The notes under the pieces were generated by a model, which saw only the letters and a list, made by a program, of their open reading frames with translations, searched no databases and had not been told where the DNA came from. A DNA stretch of 64,000 nucleotides from Lycocorax pyrrhopterus obiensis. Its lineage: Eukaryota > Chordata > Aves > Passeriformes > Paradisaeidae. The stretch is from positions 35,195,633-35,259,632 of the forward strand of contig JACSVZ010000007.1 of NCBI GenBank assembly GCA_014706295.1, read 5' to 3'. How positions within the stretch are numbered: position 1 is the first letter of the stretch; each line of letters starts with the position of its first letter. Of the stretch, positions 23,086 to 36,576 are shown one piece after another. A program made the translations under genes and the position numbers.

Positions 23086-24647
23086 ATCAGGGGTATTTCA
23101 CTAGAACTGACAAGATTAAATGAAAAACATCTAATGTTCTGTTTTATAAAAATACGAAAAGTGTAAGTGCAAGGCAGAAACATTTAATATATTGGAAGAA
23201 GCTTATAATAACTGACATTAATTAATTCATTTTAGATTCCTGTGAAAGAACATATTTTAAGCTCCTTATTCAGAAATTAATTTTTCAAGATTATTGTTTT
23301 TACAGTGGACACCCAAATAGCTATCTAGACTTCTCATTGGCCTTGAGATATTTATTGCATATGAAAAAGAAGATATAAAAAGAGAAACAAATTTTTAAAA
23401 TAATTTTGTCCCTAAGTACATGCAAACTGTTTACTCCAGATTAATTTTCTATTTATTACATTATTTTTTTTCTTATTTATTTATTACTTATTTTCTGTGT
23501 ATTTTACTTAGCAACTTATTAATTTTATTAATGGATTTTTAAAAGAATATTTTGATCTTTGCTACAGTTTTATTTAGTGGTAGCAAATTTTAAAGTAAAA
23601 AATAATATGTCTTCTTACTTCTAAACTCATTCATCAAAAATTGAAACACGGAAGTAATTAATTTTTGTCCCTTTGCCTATTCTTAATTTTATCACTGAAT
23701 AGAGTAGCTGTGAGGAAAGACTGGTAGACAAATATGCTGTTAGAATAAATACAGAAAACTGTTTAATTGATTGGAGCTTTCCTATACTGAAATAAAATTT
23801 AAAACCCCCTAACAACCAACGAAACAAAACCCCAAACACACACAAGCAAACACAAAGCCAGCAGAAGTCAGAGCTCTTTTCAGCAAAACTGTAGGAAGCT
23901 GTTATGGGCTAGGGCCATTAAGCCAAACACTCCTGAAAATGAGCATGTTGGCTGCTCTTATTAAATGGCTGAAACTCCACTGCAGTTAGCAAAACTGCAC
24001 TGCACTGGACTATTTCCAGTTTGTAACAATTATAAAAATTGGCTCTAAAGTGCTCACGTATTTTCCAGTGCTCCTGAAAATGAGAAAGGAGGGGTATATA
24101 TGACAGGAGGAAAGGTTATTTGCATGCAAAAAGTTATTACTCTTATTGTATTTTGCTATTTTGTTTCTCTTTCAGGTTTTTATACAGTTTGTTTTAAACA
24201 CAAAGCCAGGAAGTGAATGCATACCTTTCCAAGAAGTCATGGAAACATCTGTTTGGACTTATCTGTTACAGTTTTCTTTTTTTGTTTACATAATGTACAT
24301 GGGTGTAATTTATTACTTACTGGACTATATCTGTTTTTCTGCATAAACCACTTCATGTAAATCTGCCCAGATTCTTGATCCAGCTGATAAGATAGCCACT
24401 ATAAAAGAATGACTGTACTAATCAGCATTTTATGGAATATGCTTCACATTTCAGGTCCTTAAATTTATTATTGTAGTCAATCATTCTTTACTGAAAGGCT
24501 TTTTCCTTCAGCAATCACATTTTTACTCTTTTCATCACACATATTTTATAGATATTTAGATAATACCACTTAAGACATGACCCACTTTGGTTAAGAAGGG
24601 TCCTATGCTTATTTCTTGAATTGCTTATATGTAATTAATTTGAGATA
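23086..24647. other. AT-rich unique DNA
   Basis: T-rich low-complexity sequence at 23455-23530. A 14-bp direct repeat CTCCTGAAAATGAG occurs at 23930-23943 and 24071-24084. A perfect palindrome TTTGCATGCAAA lies at 24119-24130. No gene recognised. Confidence 0.45.
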
Positions 24648-24689
24648 TTTCCCTTCCCTTCCCTTCCCTTCCCTTCCCTTCCCTTCCCA
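24648..24689. repeat. (TTCCC)8 minisatellite-like tract
   Basis: Eight near-perfect TTCCC pentamers on the plus strand (GGGAA on the minus). The minus-strand frame GKGREGKGREGK is a by-product. Confidence 0.95.
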
Positions 24690-25413
24690 CCTATGAGAAA
24701 CAAAATGGAAAGAAAACCAAACAAACCAAGCAGACAAACAAAAAAAGCAGATAGACAAAAAGATTAAGCAACGCCGCATTGTTGACAAGGACTTGAAACT
24801 TGACCTGTTCAAAGAGAAAAGTGCCGCCTCATGAATGGAATAATATTCAGGAGATAAATGTCTCTTTTTTCTTTTCCCCTTTAAATGTGATGTTGTTCAT
24901 TGATAAAGTCTGAACAGAACACTGTGATAGAATGATTAGGAAAGGGTAAAGATATCATCTAGAGAGCATTACTGAATATCTTTTTGTTTTATAAAATTAT
25001 GCAAGAGTTTGAAATACCTTGGTGGGGGAGAAGGATATTTTTAGGAACACAGTGTATTGCCACTGACAATAATCAGGATTTAACAGTGAAGAGAACAATT
25101 TTAAAAGGCTCTTGGTTTGACTTACGTCAAACTGTCTTTCAGGGGAAACTAACTACCCAAGTGACTTAAACAGAATTCATTTCCCTCAATTCATGCACCT
25201 GAAATGTAGGTTCACGGCATAGAAAGGACCTCTCAGTCTTTGTCACAATCAAGTGAGAAACTAAACCCCAGTAAAGAGGCTGTGTCACCCCTTATATCTT
25301 TGGATTAACTACCCTGCATATATTCTCATTTCTTGCAATCGGTCATTAAGAGTTCAAACAAAATGTCAATACCTAGCTACTATTTAGATGGCTAAAGCTA
25401 GCTGAAGTACATC
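24690..25413. other. AT-rich unique DNA
   Basis: No element or gene recognised. The last five bases (ACATC, 25409-25413) are the left target-site duplicate of the adjacent LTR. Confidence 0.5.
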
Positions 25414-25960
25414 TGTGAGGGCTTAGAGAATGCAGTTGCATATCTCAAAACATTGTCCTCATAAGATAAGCCACCATAATGGAACTTTAGAGAAGCACAC
25501 ATGGCACAGCAGGAAGGAGTTAATTCCAGGCCTAACAGAGGTAAAGGTTTGGTTAGCATCTGGAGAAAATTTCCCACAGTGGCAGACTGTGGGAAAAGAA
25601 GCAAGTGTTAATGGATATGCCATCTCAATTTATAGGAATGGCATCCATATCCCATGAATATCCAGGAGTTAAACTGTATAAAGTAGTACCTGAGAAGACC
25701 AGCTCCAGGACCCCCACCACCAAAGACCAGGGTGAAGAAGGACCAGCAGGATGCCAAAGGAATCCATGTGGTGGTGTTATCCTTCTACTTAGTCTGTCTT
25801 GTCTCTCTGTCTCTCCCCCCACCCCACACCATGCTGCATCTTATTTCTTTCTATCTCTCTACACTTACTGTTAAATAAGATGCGTTTCATTGACTTCGGC
25901 CTGTGATCTTGTTTGCACCTTAATTCGGACAGAGGCATCCTTTATAAACAGATCATAACA
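25414..25960 (+). mobile_element. Solo LTR (547 bp) with perfect 5-bp target duplication
   Basis: The element starts TGTGAGGGCTTAG and ends CAGATCATAACA, giving TG...CA ends. It is flanked by identical ACATC copies (25409-25413 and 25961-25965). A TATA box (TATAAAG, 25677-25683) sits about 190 bp upstream of an AAATAAGA polyadenylation-like signal (25873-25880). A T/G-rich stretch (CCTGTGATCTTGTTTGC) follows, so U3, R and U5 order can be read in plus orientation. A CT-rich segment with a C-run (about 25790-25830) precedes R. No internal retroviral sequence follows, so it is a solo LTR. The 5-bp duplication suggests an ERVL-like or unclassified avian ERV; the exact family is not known to me. 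Confidence 0.85.
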
Positions 25961-25965
25961 ACATC

Positions 25966-28900
25966 CTCCTGCCAGAGATTTTGGGACGCATTAATGCAGT
26001 TGGATTTTGGTTTTGGGATTCTGGTTTTGGGGAGGTGAAGGATAGCCAATCTTCGAGTAGATACACCAGCAACTAACAACCTACAACGTGTTTGAGTAGA
26101 ACTCAATTTTGCTGAAAAATTAGCAGCAAAGAAATCTTTAGCAATGGAACAAATTTGGCATGTTATAACTATCTTGTTTGTCTGCTGTTTCCTTGCTCAA
26201 GGGACTTTTCTAGGTCCAGCACTATTCCAGCAATCTATCACTTTCTATGTTGCAATAGTCTGGCAGAGTTCCCTCTAAATATCAGGAAAATGAAAAAAAT
26301 CTTTTTCACCACTTTTCCCACTTTTGAAAGGAAAATATTTTTTAAATTTCTACTGAATTACTCTTAGATCTATTTTAAATTTAAAAGGTCCTGATACATG
26401 ATGAGATAATTGATGTTGTAAATGCATTTCCAGAATGCTGGCTTTTTATCTCTGGAAAAAACCCAGTTTTGGTGTATCTTCATTAGTTCAGGTAAGAAGT
26501 ACATCTTGTTCTCAATTTATTTTGGTGTTTCTGAGAAATACTGCAATCCAACAGGCAGAAAAATGAAAATTTGTGAGAAGCTGTTCCATTAAATTGTGGA
26601 TTTAGTGTGATTCAAAACATGGATCAAAACTTAAACAATTTTCATTGCTTCACTTTTCAGTACAAAAACCTTGCAACTGAGCAAAAGTATACTGAAAAAT
26701 AGGGAGCTGAAACATTTGATTATTGAGGTTACGTACAACCAGGATCAGGAGTGCTACTGAAACAAAGTCTGACCATTTAAAGGTTTTCTATGCAGTGTCT
26801 AAAATAATCCTTTTAAGGTCACCCCTGATTGTTCTGTGTCATTTGTCTAGAGTTTTTCAGTTAGATTTGACTTTAGGCATATCAGCTCCTTGCTTAAGGA
26901 CAATGATTTGATTTTTTTTTCCCTGAAACTATACCTTAACTTTTATGCTCTTTGGAGCCATTACCTCCTTCATTACGTAGTTGTTGATTAGACTTTTATA
27001 AAACATTACGATATGCCAGTCAGAAACCATGACACTACTCACAAGTAATTTTATAAAAATATAACACAATTTGTCATATTTTTATAGCAGACATTTCATA
27101 CATACAACTTTAAATATTTAAGGATGCTCATTTATTCATGCATTCAGCACTGTCCAACAGACATTTTTTGCAAATTTATTACCTTTTCCTTGGTTAGAGA
27201 ATTTTCCATTAAAATTACCGTGTATTTTACCATTTTTCTGTTATCTGCAGATCATTTTCAAGTATTTACTAAAAGCTTTTGATTAAATCAAAGAAGAACA
27301 ATGGTTCTATTCTGTTTTCTCCTTTTAACAGATAAATATTCACGGGTTTAGTTTAGAGCTTAAGTTGTATGAGGTTCTTTCTAATCCTTTACAGGGTGAT
27401 GTAAATGCTTAACATCTATCTATTGTGGAAAAGGAATGCCAGGAGACAAAGACAATTCTTGGATGAATAACAACATATGTTTCAGTCGTGATTTTATTTT
27501 ATTTGTATTCATAAAAAGTTTCATAAGTAGCCAGCTGTTGTTTCAGCTCTCACAATTAACTCAATCCTTAGTAACACAAGCCAATTATTTTCACTGAAAA
27601 AGGGAATTTGTCAATAGGTGTGGTCCAATCATTGCATAATCAATTTTAAAAAATGTATGTATACTAAGCCCTGGCAAAAAGGAAAATCTTGCAAAAGAGG
27701 TAATTTTTAGTGCTGTGTTTATTGCTTGTCTACCCCAATCACAGCCTAACTTCTATGCCTGGGGGAGACATCTTCACTTATGACTTGGCACAGTGTGAAC
27801 TCAACAGATGGACAGAAGTAGCCAAAAGCCAATGCTCTATGTACATTTAGGGTGTTTGCCAATGACAGGATCCTCAAAGAGGAATTTTTAAACAGCTGTC
27901 AATCCTAAAGCTATAACCCTATATTTAAACTGATACAACACTACTAATTCAGCTTTCAGACATTTCTGCTTCAAAAAATAATAACTGCCAAACTGTGCAA
28001 GGAAAGCTTTCATTTTGGTTTCATTTCAGTTTCATTTGTTCTTTTATTCTGTGGGGCATATGAGCTGCAACATGGAAACATACATAAGACTTGGGTCTTT
28101 GGGCACTGCTTCCCAGACATTATCTTCTGTTTGATCCTGTGAAAATATCCCTTACTAAACACAGCTGAAAGCTGAAGCTGCTGGGGCATGTTTGGAAAAC
28201 AGGCCAAGACAAATGGTGTCATTTCACCACAAATAGACATATTCATGCAGCAAACAAAGGCAGTTTAAATTTCACTCTCCGCTGAGGACATCAACCTTTC
28301 TGAACTGTCACATTCAACAGGATCCAGACAGATAAAATGCATGGATTATTTCAAATTTCGTGAAGATACTACAAAAAACCTAGCTATTCCTCCCAAATCC
28401 TTTTTGTCTTTAGAGTCAAAGGATTGTGTGCTGAACCTGATTGGTTCTGTCAAGAAGAGAAGGAGTTTTGTATTATCTTTCAACCTCTGTGATAAATATT
28501 TGATCTATGACATTCTAGTTCTGGGGAATATCAACAACAGGGATGCTAACAAAAAAATATTTTGATTGTAAGCAGAGTGCTGCTAAGCATTTTTGGAAGC
28601 AGTAGAAGATGCTTTTCAGAGAAGCACACAGTCTCCACAGGAGGCAATAAAATGATGTGATCAGAAAATGCTGTAAATTTTGTGCCCTGTATTCTCATCT
28701 TGTTCTTGCTTCCAGTGCTTAGTTACACTTGTCCAGTCACCTATTCTCTTTCTACTGTGATATAATCACTTATGAAATATTGCAATAATTTTGATTACCA
28801 TTTAAAGGATTTTGTTGAGAATTTACTCTCATTTATACATATTTGGAGGTTCTAGCTGCAAAATGCTAATAGAATAGTGTACAGCATTTAATAAGAATGA

Positions 28901-31900
28901 ATTCATATTTCTACTTTCATGGAATGTTTGTCATAACATTCTTTATCCATGAGCTATACTGAGAAGTATATATAGGCCACCATCCATAAAATAAAATCAT
29001 GACTACGTGATGCTCAACACAGAATATTTTATTAAAAAATTAAAAACATTTGATAACCTGGAAGTTATTAATGCTTAATGTATATTTTATTATTTATTTT
29101 TCATTCTGAGCAACTATATTTCTTCTACAAATGCCTTTTTACATTGCTTTAAATTTCTTTGAAAATCTTTGTGAAATGTCAGGTCTTGGTGACATAGCTG
29201 AAAGTAAGAAAGTTATTCGGGACAAAAATTGAACTGCTAATCCTTTTGGGGTACTGGGAGTTGTGGTAGTGTTATTTGTTTGGATTTTGTTTGTTTGGTT
29301 TTTTTCCACAGTAGCTTGTTTTTACTTCACCATATTTACTATACAATGGCCACCTGCAAACACAGTCAGCCACAAGATTTAGCTGATTGTACAAGAACCA
29401 GTATGAGAGAGCTTTAGTGTATTTTGGGGTCCCTAAACACTTCCAAATTTGCTTTCATACAGTCTAGATAAATAGGAGACAAGCAGTGCTGAAAATGAGC
29501 AAACTAGTCCACCAATATGCTCTGCTGCTGCTTTGCATTCTGCTTTGCTGTGTGCTACCAGCTGGGATCTGCTTTTCTAAATTTACTACAAATGCTTTGA
29601 GCTTGAGCTATGGCTTGTCTATTAGATAAGAGTATGGTTGAGAGAAAGCTGATCATGGGACCTGGCAAGCCTAAGTCTCAAAAACATGTCTTTATCTCTG
29701 TTGCATGAATCTACAATTGAAGAAAAGGGTAAAACCAGAAAAATGTGCATCTGGCTTTGGAATCTGGCCTTCTGCATAGGCTTTCTTGAGAAAGCTTAAT
29801 AAGATGGAAATAACCCTAATTCTTACCATCTATAGATAATAGAGTCTGATAAAAAAAGGGGCAGCAAAACTACTAATTTTGAATGCATGTGATAAAGAAT
29901 ATCTTAACACAGTTTTAAAAGTTAAATATAATACTGCTAAAAATTTCATTAGGATAAATAATGCCTTGTCTCACTAGGGATCATTTTGAGCACATTATAT
30001 TAAAAAGTACTTATTTTTCACTCACTTAAAGGTCTTAGTTTTATACATAATGATGCAAAGCAGCTTCCTTTCCAGGACTCTCCTGGGCATGGAAAAAAAT
30101 GGTACAGGGTGTTCTATCTTACATTTTTGGCAAGCTATTTAACTGCTTTTGCTGAATTACATTTTAAAACCTTGACAGTGACTTAAATGGCCATGGATTT
30201 CAGCTTTGCTCCTAACATACCATAATGTCATAACTCTCTTCAGCAAGGCAGTGATGAGCAATTTTAAGCAGTGCAATGCACTCTCTGTGTGCATGTAGTC
30301 CCTCATCCCTCCTTAATAAGCATGCAGAGACATATATTTTACAAGACACAGCAAGCCAGGGGAAAAGCACCCCATTAATCTCCAGCAACTGGAGCAGTTT
30401 ATTTTGTAATGAAATTTTGTTCTGTCCTTCTAATACAAACTGGTGCCTGTTTACTGTTACTTTTTAGGTTCAAAAGAAGAGATCTTGGACAGAAAATTTC
30501 TCGCTGCAGGTCATGTATTTTCTACATACACATAACACCAAAATACTTTTCCTGCAGAAATATACTCAAGAAGGAAATGGCAAGCTCTAAATTAATACAT
30601 TGTTGCCTACTTTACTTCTCTTGATCAATAAAGGGCAGAAAATTTATTTGTGCAATACATGCATGAAACTCCTTGGTTTATTAACCCTGTTCCGTATTCA
30701 CATTGATAGACGCAGAATACCTTAAGGCAGCTATTCTGGATTTCTTTTACTTCCTTTCAACCACGCTAATATTACTGATTGATAAGGCCTCCATTAACAA
30801 CAATAACTGAAATTATGGATCTGCTTTGATTTTCGGTGTTTAGAGAGGTAAATATTGCGTACACCTTAGGCCCATGAAATGGTGGTTTTCTTGATCTATT
30901 AATAAGTCAAAATCATACCCTGCTGTAATGAACAATTGTTAAATAAAATTATTTTAAAAAATGGTAATGCTGGCCTGAATTCGATGTGTCTTCCAGTTGG
31001 TTCTGCAGGTGTTTCTACATAAAGAAAATCTCCTTTAATTCATAAATTCATTACCTCACATCTCTCCTGGGGAAGCAGTTGTCTAAAGAAGATTTTTGTA
31101 CTGGAAGACAGTTCCATATGTACAACTCTACCAGGCCAATGCTCTGCATCTATTTATAAACATTTCATTTCCCTTTTCTGTGGACCCCACAAAGACTGTC
31201 TATAGGTCTTTATCAGCCAGGCAAATAATTTACCAGTCAATTTAATAATTGTACAATAATTAGTGTATAATAACTGCTCAAGGAGCTGCTATTTCACCTG
31301 TTGAAAGAAGAGTTTCTGAGGGAATAGGTGGAACAGAGAGGTGAAAGCTGCAGCTGATACAATGTTGGATGGCCTTGTGGTAGAGATGTATAATATTTAA
31401 AGGAAAAACAAAAGCAAAAGTACCACAATACAACCTCTCTTGTCAAAGAACTAAAAGCAGTAGAATGCTCAAGGTTTGTATGGACTCATTAAAATGTCAG
31501 GCCTTTATTACAAGACAGCAAAACTCAGTAAATAATAGAATTAATTCTTAAATATTGGAGAATTTGTTTGGATTATAATCCTGAACCAGAGTATTTAGGG
31601 TTTGAGAAAACACTGATGCTATGGAGAATTTTTTCAGTGTCACAACTTCAGAAACTTCATAAAAATTAGTATAAATGTTTGTTTGAATATTTCCTGACAA
31701 AAGGCATGCCCTTTTGTTGTTTATTTTTCTCCACTCTGAAATGGTTCATATGCTCAAGGTGTATGACCACTGTGGCATAATTCAGTTCATGAATCAAAAG
31801 ACATAAATAATACATTCTGAGCAATTTTCAAATAATCCACATTCAAAAAACCTTTCTTCTAAATAATTCAGCTGTTGAATTTCAAAAAATTCAAAGGAAA

Positions 31901-33068
31901 TCAGGATCCATTGCATGCCATTGGCTGGCCAAAACCACAAACATGATTGCAATTATTATTGTTCTTTTAGATAATTAAGCATGTAGAAAATGGATAAAGA
32001 CTGCAAGATTAATATACCTCTTAACACATCAGAAGTAACCAAAATCAGCATATTAATCATTAATAAAATTCTGCATAATTTACAGTATTTTCTTCTGTGA
32101 AGGTAAAATATGGCTTTTTTCATACTTAGAAAGACTGATTTTAAAATTATACTTCAATTTTTAAAGTCTTGCACATGGAGGCTTTTGGCATGAAATGTAA
32201 TAGAATTACATTTATTCCATAGTGATAATTCTGGATTAGTGTTTTCATTTTTGCAGTGCATAAATGCACCTAAATTCAAGATAACTGAAGCTTTGCAGAT
32301 GATTTACAATGGAACATTAAGAAAGTGGACTCAAATGTCATTCCGGATTAATTAAACCCTAGTATAAGGGAATTAATTTTGTGAATATCTACAATCCTCA
32401 TTTTGCTTGGAAACAAAACTGAGGAAAAACCCTCATGAATATGAGACTATTTTTTTCTCTCAAATATTCTCTTCTAATCCTGTTTAGTTGCTTTAGAATC
32501 CTATTAATTCTATCAGAGGCACAGAATTCTGCAGCTGTGTAGGCGTTTGCAGAAAAAATAGTGGTCAAGCTACATTTTGACATGTTAAAAACAGAATCCA
32601 TACATCTTCAAAAGTTTGAACTAATGAGATTAAATTTTACTGTTTCTAAAGTATTTCTGTCACTTCCCAGCAGGTTTTTGAAATTCAAAATGTTTTTTTC
32701 ATGAAGAGTGTAAGACAGTGCTCCTTAAAATATGAAAATCAGTCTTTAAACCAAAACATTTTATCCAAATTCTGTACAAGATGCTGCCGTTTTATCTACA
32801 TTGTAATAATGTTTACAGGTTTTGTGGAAATAATTGGTGTGACAGAAATTGTTTATTTAGTTCCTACAGTTATTGTACTGCAAGGTAAGGGAATACCCTC
32901 CTGAGAGAAACTTTGTAAAAAATTGTTAGAATGACCAAAAGAAAAAGCAGTAGTTTATAAAAATCTGTAAAAGGAATTTAGAAACAAAGTGACCATAATG
33001 AAAAGAATCTTTTGTATTTCCTGAACTCAGTCCTGCCTGCGCTCTCAGACAGTCATGACAGCTGGGTG
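25966..33068. other. AT-rich unique DNA, 7 kb without recognised repeats
   Basis: No transposable element is visible. Blocks around 31195-31290 (AATTTAATAATTGTACAATA) and 31915-32070 (TGATTGCAATTATTATTG, GATAATTAAGCATG) are dense in homeodomain-type words and could be conserved regulatory DNA. An exon-like stretch lies at 32674-32884 and is listed separately. Confidence 0.4.
32674..32884 (+). other. Candidate exon (open frame between good splice sites)
   Basis: Acceptor TTCTGTCACTTCCCAGCAG ends at 32673 and donor CAAG|GTAAGG begins at 32885. The 211 bp between them stay open in one frame, ending in hydrophobic sequence (FVEIIGVTEIVYLVPTVIVL) that could be a membrane segment. A second acceptor (AATGTTTACAG, ending 32818) would give a 66-bp exon in the same frame. 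The protein is not recognised, and chance is a serious alternative at this base composition. Confidence 0.2.
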
Positions 33069-33069
33069 T

Positions 33070-33736
33070 TTGAATCATCGAATGGTTTGGGTTGGAAGGG
33101 ACCTTAAAGATCACTCAGTTCCAAGTCCCCTGATTCCCTGCCACCTTCCACCTTCCACCAGACCAGGTTGCTCAGAGCCCCATCCAACCTGGCCTTGAAC
33201 ACTTCCAGGGCTGCGGCATCCACAATTTCTCTGGACAAGATGTTCCAGCGCCTCACAGTAAAAAATTTTTCCTGACATCTAATCTAAATCTACCCTCCTT
33301 CAGCTTAAGGTCTTTCCCCCTTGTCTTACGCTAGCCTTGTGAAAAGTCCCTCTCCATGTCTCTTGTAGCCCCCTTTAGGTAGGGAAAGGCTGCTACAACG
33401 TCTCTCTGAAGCTTTCTGTCTCTCAACAAGGCCAGCTCTCTAAGCCTGGCTCCACAGGAGAGGTGCTCCAGCTCTCTGATCATGACTGTGGCCCTTTGGA
33501 CTCACTCCAGCGGGCCCGTGTCCTTTTGCTGGGGACTCCAGAGATGGAGGCAGTGGAGTGTCATGAGAGCAGAGCAGAGGGGCAGAATCCCCTCTCTCAC
33601 CCTGCTGGCCACGCTGCTTTGGATGCAGCCCAGGATATGGTTGGCTTTCCGGGCTGCAAGTGCAGATTGCCAGCTCATGTGCAGCTTTTCATCCACCAGT
33701 ACCTCCAAGTCTTTCTCTTCAGGCATGCTCTATAGA
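33070..33736 (-). mobile_element. CR1 LINE 3' end, about 670 bp, minus strand
   Basis: One of the best-preserved CR1 copies in the window. It opens with GAATCATCGAATGGTTTGGG and then the 'gttggaagggaccttaaag' end. It carries the whole 3' UTR and C-terminal ORF2 region in reverse and stops at the 'ctcttcaggcatgctct' block. The minus-strand frame 33502-33726 ([33 protein letters not shown]) is the CR1 reverse-transcriptase thumb/C-terminal part, still open for 74 codons. This suggests moderate age. It is 5'-truncated and inactive. Confidence 0.96.
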
Positions 33737-36021
33737 TGTCTCTATGCACACTGGGAACTAATTTGTGAAGCTCAAACATACTTAGATATGAAAGATTGTC
33801 AAGAGTTCAGCTGAAAGATTTTTTGATGCATCCAGTTAACTGTATTAAAACTGTCTGAATTAATTTTCTGCTCAAAATGTACAAAAGTCAAAAGGTACAA
33901 AACTACACTCTCCCCTAAGCAGTTAAAAACTCCTGATACCTGGGTGTCCTTTCACACAGTGTGCACCAGCTTTTCTGATCCTAGTTGATGATGCAGCATT
34001 GCTCACAGTGGGATAATTTTGGATTTATGGATAAATTTTCCAGATTAAATAGGAAGTGTTCACTGCTACTTGGGAGTACAGAAGATACTAAACAAGGTTA
34101 TTTTTGACAATATTATAGGCATATGTGCCTGAAGCTTGAGTTCAGGCAAGTTCACCTTTGTCATGGCTCTGAGTAACTCAAGCAATTAAATACACCTAAA
34201 AGCCTGATTTTATCAAATGTCTTGCACTGGGTGCCAGTAAACCAGAGATTATACCTGGAGGCACTACAGTTAGGACTGATGATTGCACTTGTGTAAAGAC
34301 ATTGGCACTACATGATTATTCAAGTTTTCATACAGTCATCTGAGAAATACTGCTTTAGTATTTGATTTTGTTATGTAGACTGAACAGAAAAAACCCAAAC
34401 TGGGTTACATTTAAAATGTAAGTAGCAGGTAAATAAAAGAAGAAGAATAATGCAAAATTTAATTTTCTTTTACTAAGAACTCCCATTGGGATTATTTGAG
34501 AATTCTTTTCAGCCTAGCTGACCAATCAGTACAGAATCCTTGAGTTTAGTTTACATCATTACCCTGACAAGATGCTGGCTCTAGCTGAGAACTTACTGAC
34601 TTGAATCAACAGAAGAAACCAAGTCAGCCTAAACATATCACAGATTTGTAAAACAATAACTCTGCCAAACACCTACAATGCTGTCATAGTATATGCATAT
34701 TCTTTCATGGAACTAGATGACTAAAAGGAAAATATTTGTTCACACTTCATTTACATTTATTAAAGTGCTTGTGTAGTTACCCATTCAAGGAAAGAATATA
34801 TTCAGGACAAATAAGTTAAATTTCAGAAATTAATAGGTAAAAGTAATTATACTCATTCTTGAAATTATTGAACTTCAAGCAAATCTGCACCAAAAGTCTA
34901 TTAATTTATCTCTAAAATACTTATTTGAAGAGCATTAATAAATCATGACCTTGAGGCAGTAGGGCAAATTCAAATGGATTTACCTTGAATAAAAATAAAG
35001 TGAAATGTAAATGACATGGAGTTTATTTGTTAGCTACTACCTTTCCAGAAAGGTGTTCAAGATAATATTCAATGTACTGAAGCATCACCTGGAATGTCAT
35101 GTAGAAACATGGTTCCTCACATTTAAGAAAGGAATTTGTAACAAATGGCAATTGAATGATCAAAGAAACTATCTTAGAGCTGTTTTATAACAAAGGAGAC
35201 TAAAATAATTTTGTCTGTTTGCCCTGTAGTAGTTATGGTTGCTTTTTATAAAAAATATGTTTGTTGTGTAATCACCATGGGGGGAGAAGAAATGCTTAAG
35301 TAAAAGAAAAAAAAGCAGGGACAAAACTAAAAGCATATAGATTATATATAAAGAAAAAAATGTGTTGTGGTGCTCTATTCCTGTGCAAGATATCCTATGT
35401 TTCCTGCAATGGGATTTAAGTTCACTGATTCCTTTGACTTTCATGTATTTCCCCTCTGTGCCATTGGTTGCTGGTTTGACGGAGTAGAAAGCTCACAACC
35501 CCTTGTGCTAAACTAAACTCTACCTATGCCCAGTTCATATAAATTCCATTTCAGAGAATGTAGATACATGACTGAGGTCTCGTCTGAGTTTTCTCTGGAG
35601 CTTATGAGAGTCATCACTTCTGTAAATAAACAATATTATGGCCGATATGATCCCAGGAATGACAGCATTTATATCTCCAGAGGAAGATGCAGAAGGACTA
35701 TCTTACAAGGAAGGCACTTAATGTACTGCTGTCAAAGAGTGAAAAATCAGTGTATTTTTTTCCAGAAATACAAAGTTACTCCCCTATGCACCACTTCAGT
35801 ATAAGACAGTACTGATCCTATATTACAGACAGTGGAGTCTCAGAACTCTTACTAACATCAGCAAATTCCTTTATACTTTTCCATATTATTCTTTGCTACT
35901 TATATAATTCTCAAAATGTAAGACTCCATTGCTCTGTCAGATAGAACGGAATACCTAAAATAGCAAGTGGCTTGTATGTTGATAACAGAAGGGCTTTAAA
36001 TCCTAATTTTTTCTGTGATTC
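33737..36021. other. AT-rich unique DNA
   Basis: No repeat recognised. A 92-codon plus-strand frame (35526-35804) has no domain or splice context I can support. Confidence 0.45.
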
Positions 36022-36168
36022 TGTGGAGGTGGTGGAGTCACCATCCCTAGAGGTGTTCAACAAACAACTGCACTTGGGGGTTTGTGCCATGGTGGTAATT
36101 GGTCAAAGGTTGAACTCATTGGTCTTAGAGGTCTTTTCAACCTTAGTGAATCTGTGATTCTATGATAA
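36022..36168 (+). mobile_element. CR1 LINE 3' tail, plus strand
   Basis: 'gtggtggagtcaccatccct', 'agaggtgttcaacaaac', then 'ggtcttagaggtcttttcaacc' and a final ATCTGTGATTCTATGAT tail. This is the 3' end of a CR1 subfamily different from the 33-kb copy. Confidence 0.9.
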
Positions 36169-36576
36169 TCTTTACTATTACATAAAGCCTCTAAACTGGT
36201 CTGTACAAGAAGATAAAGCCTTGTGTATTAATATTTGTGTATTTTGATACCTCATACAGGTCAGGTCATCAGCCTACAACTCACTGCTCTTCCATCAGCT
36301 GGATCTCCCGGCCTTTAGCGAGGTACAGATACATATACCTGCAGAAGAGTGTTCAGCTGCTGCATGGCACAGCTATACGAGACAGCAGGTGGTGGTGCTG
36401 AGTTTTAGTAATCACAGCAGAAGCCTAGAGTTGAAGTTCTGAGGAAGTTTTTTTATTGCTTTACTTAGAATTGAAATAGTTTAGTGACTTACGCTACTGA
36501 ATATGAAAGAAGAGTTGGAGGTAGTTTAGACCAAGCGTCTCATCACTGTATTATGTCTCCGAGAGTGACCTCTCAC
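36169..36576. other. Unique DNA, slightly GC-richer than surroundings
   Basis: No feature recognised. Confidence 0.4.

Noticed and set aside
16485..24160. Exon-like stretches near 16.3 kb (minus, MEEELNIAILKYKIP..) and 24.17 kb (plus, after TTTCTCTTTCAG)
   Set aside because: The first has a good donor but only a moderate acceptor and about 20 codons; the second has a good acceptor but no donor. Neither rises above background.
33502..33726. 74-codon minus-strand frame as a gene
   Set aside because: CR1 reverse-transcriptase C-terminal remnant within a 5'-truncated LINE.
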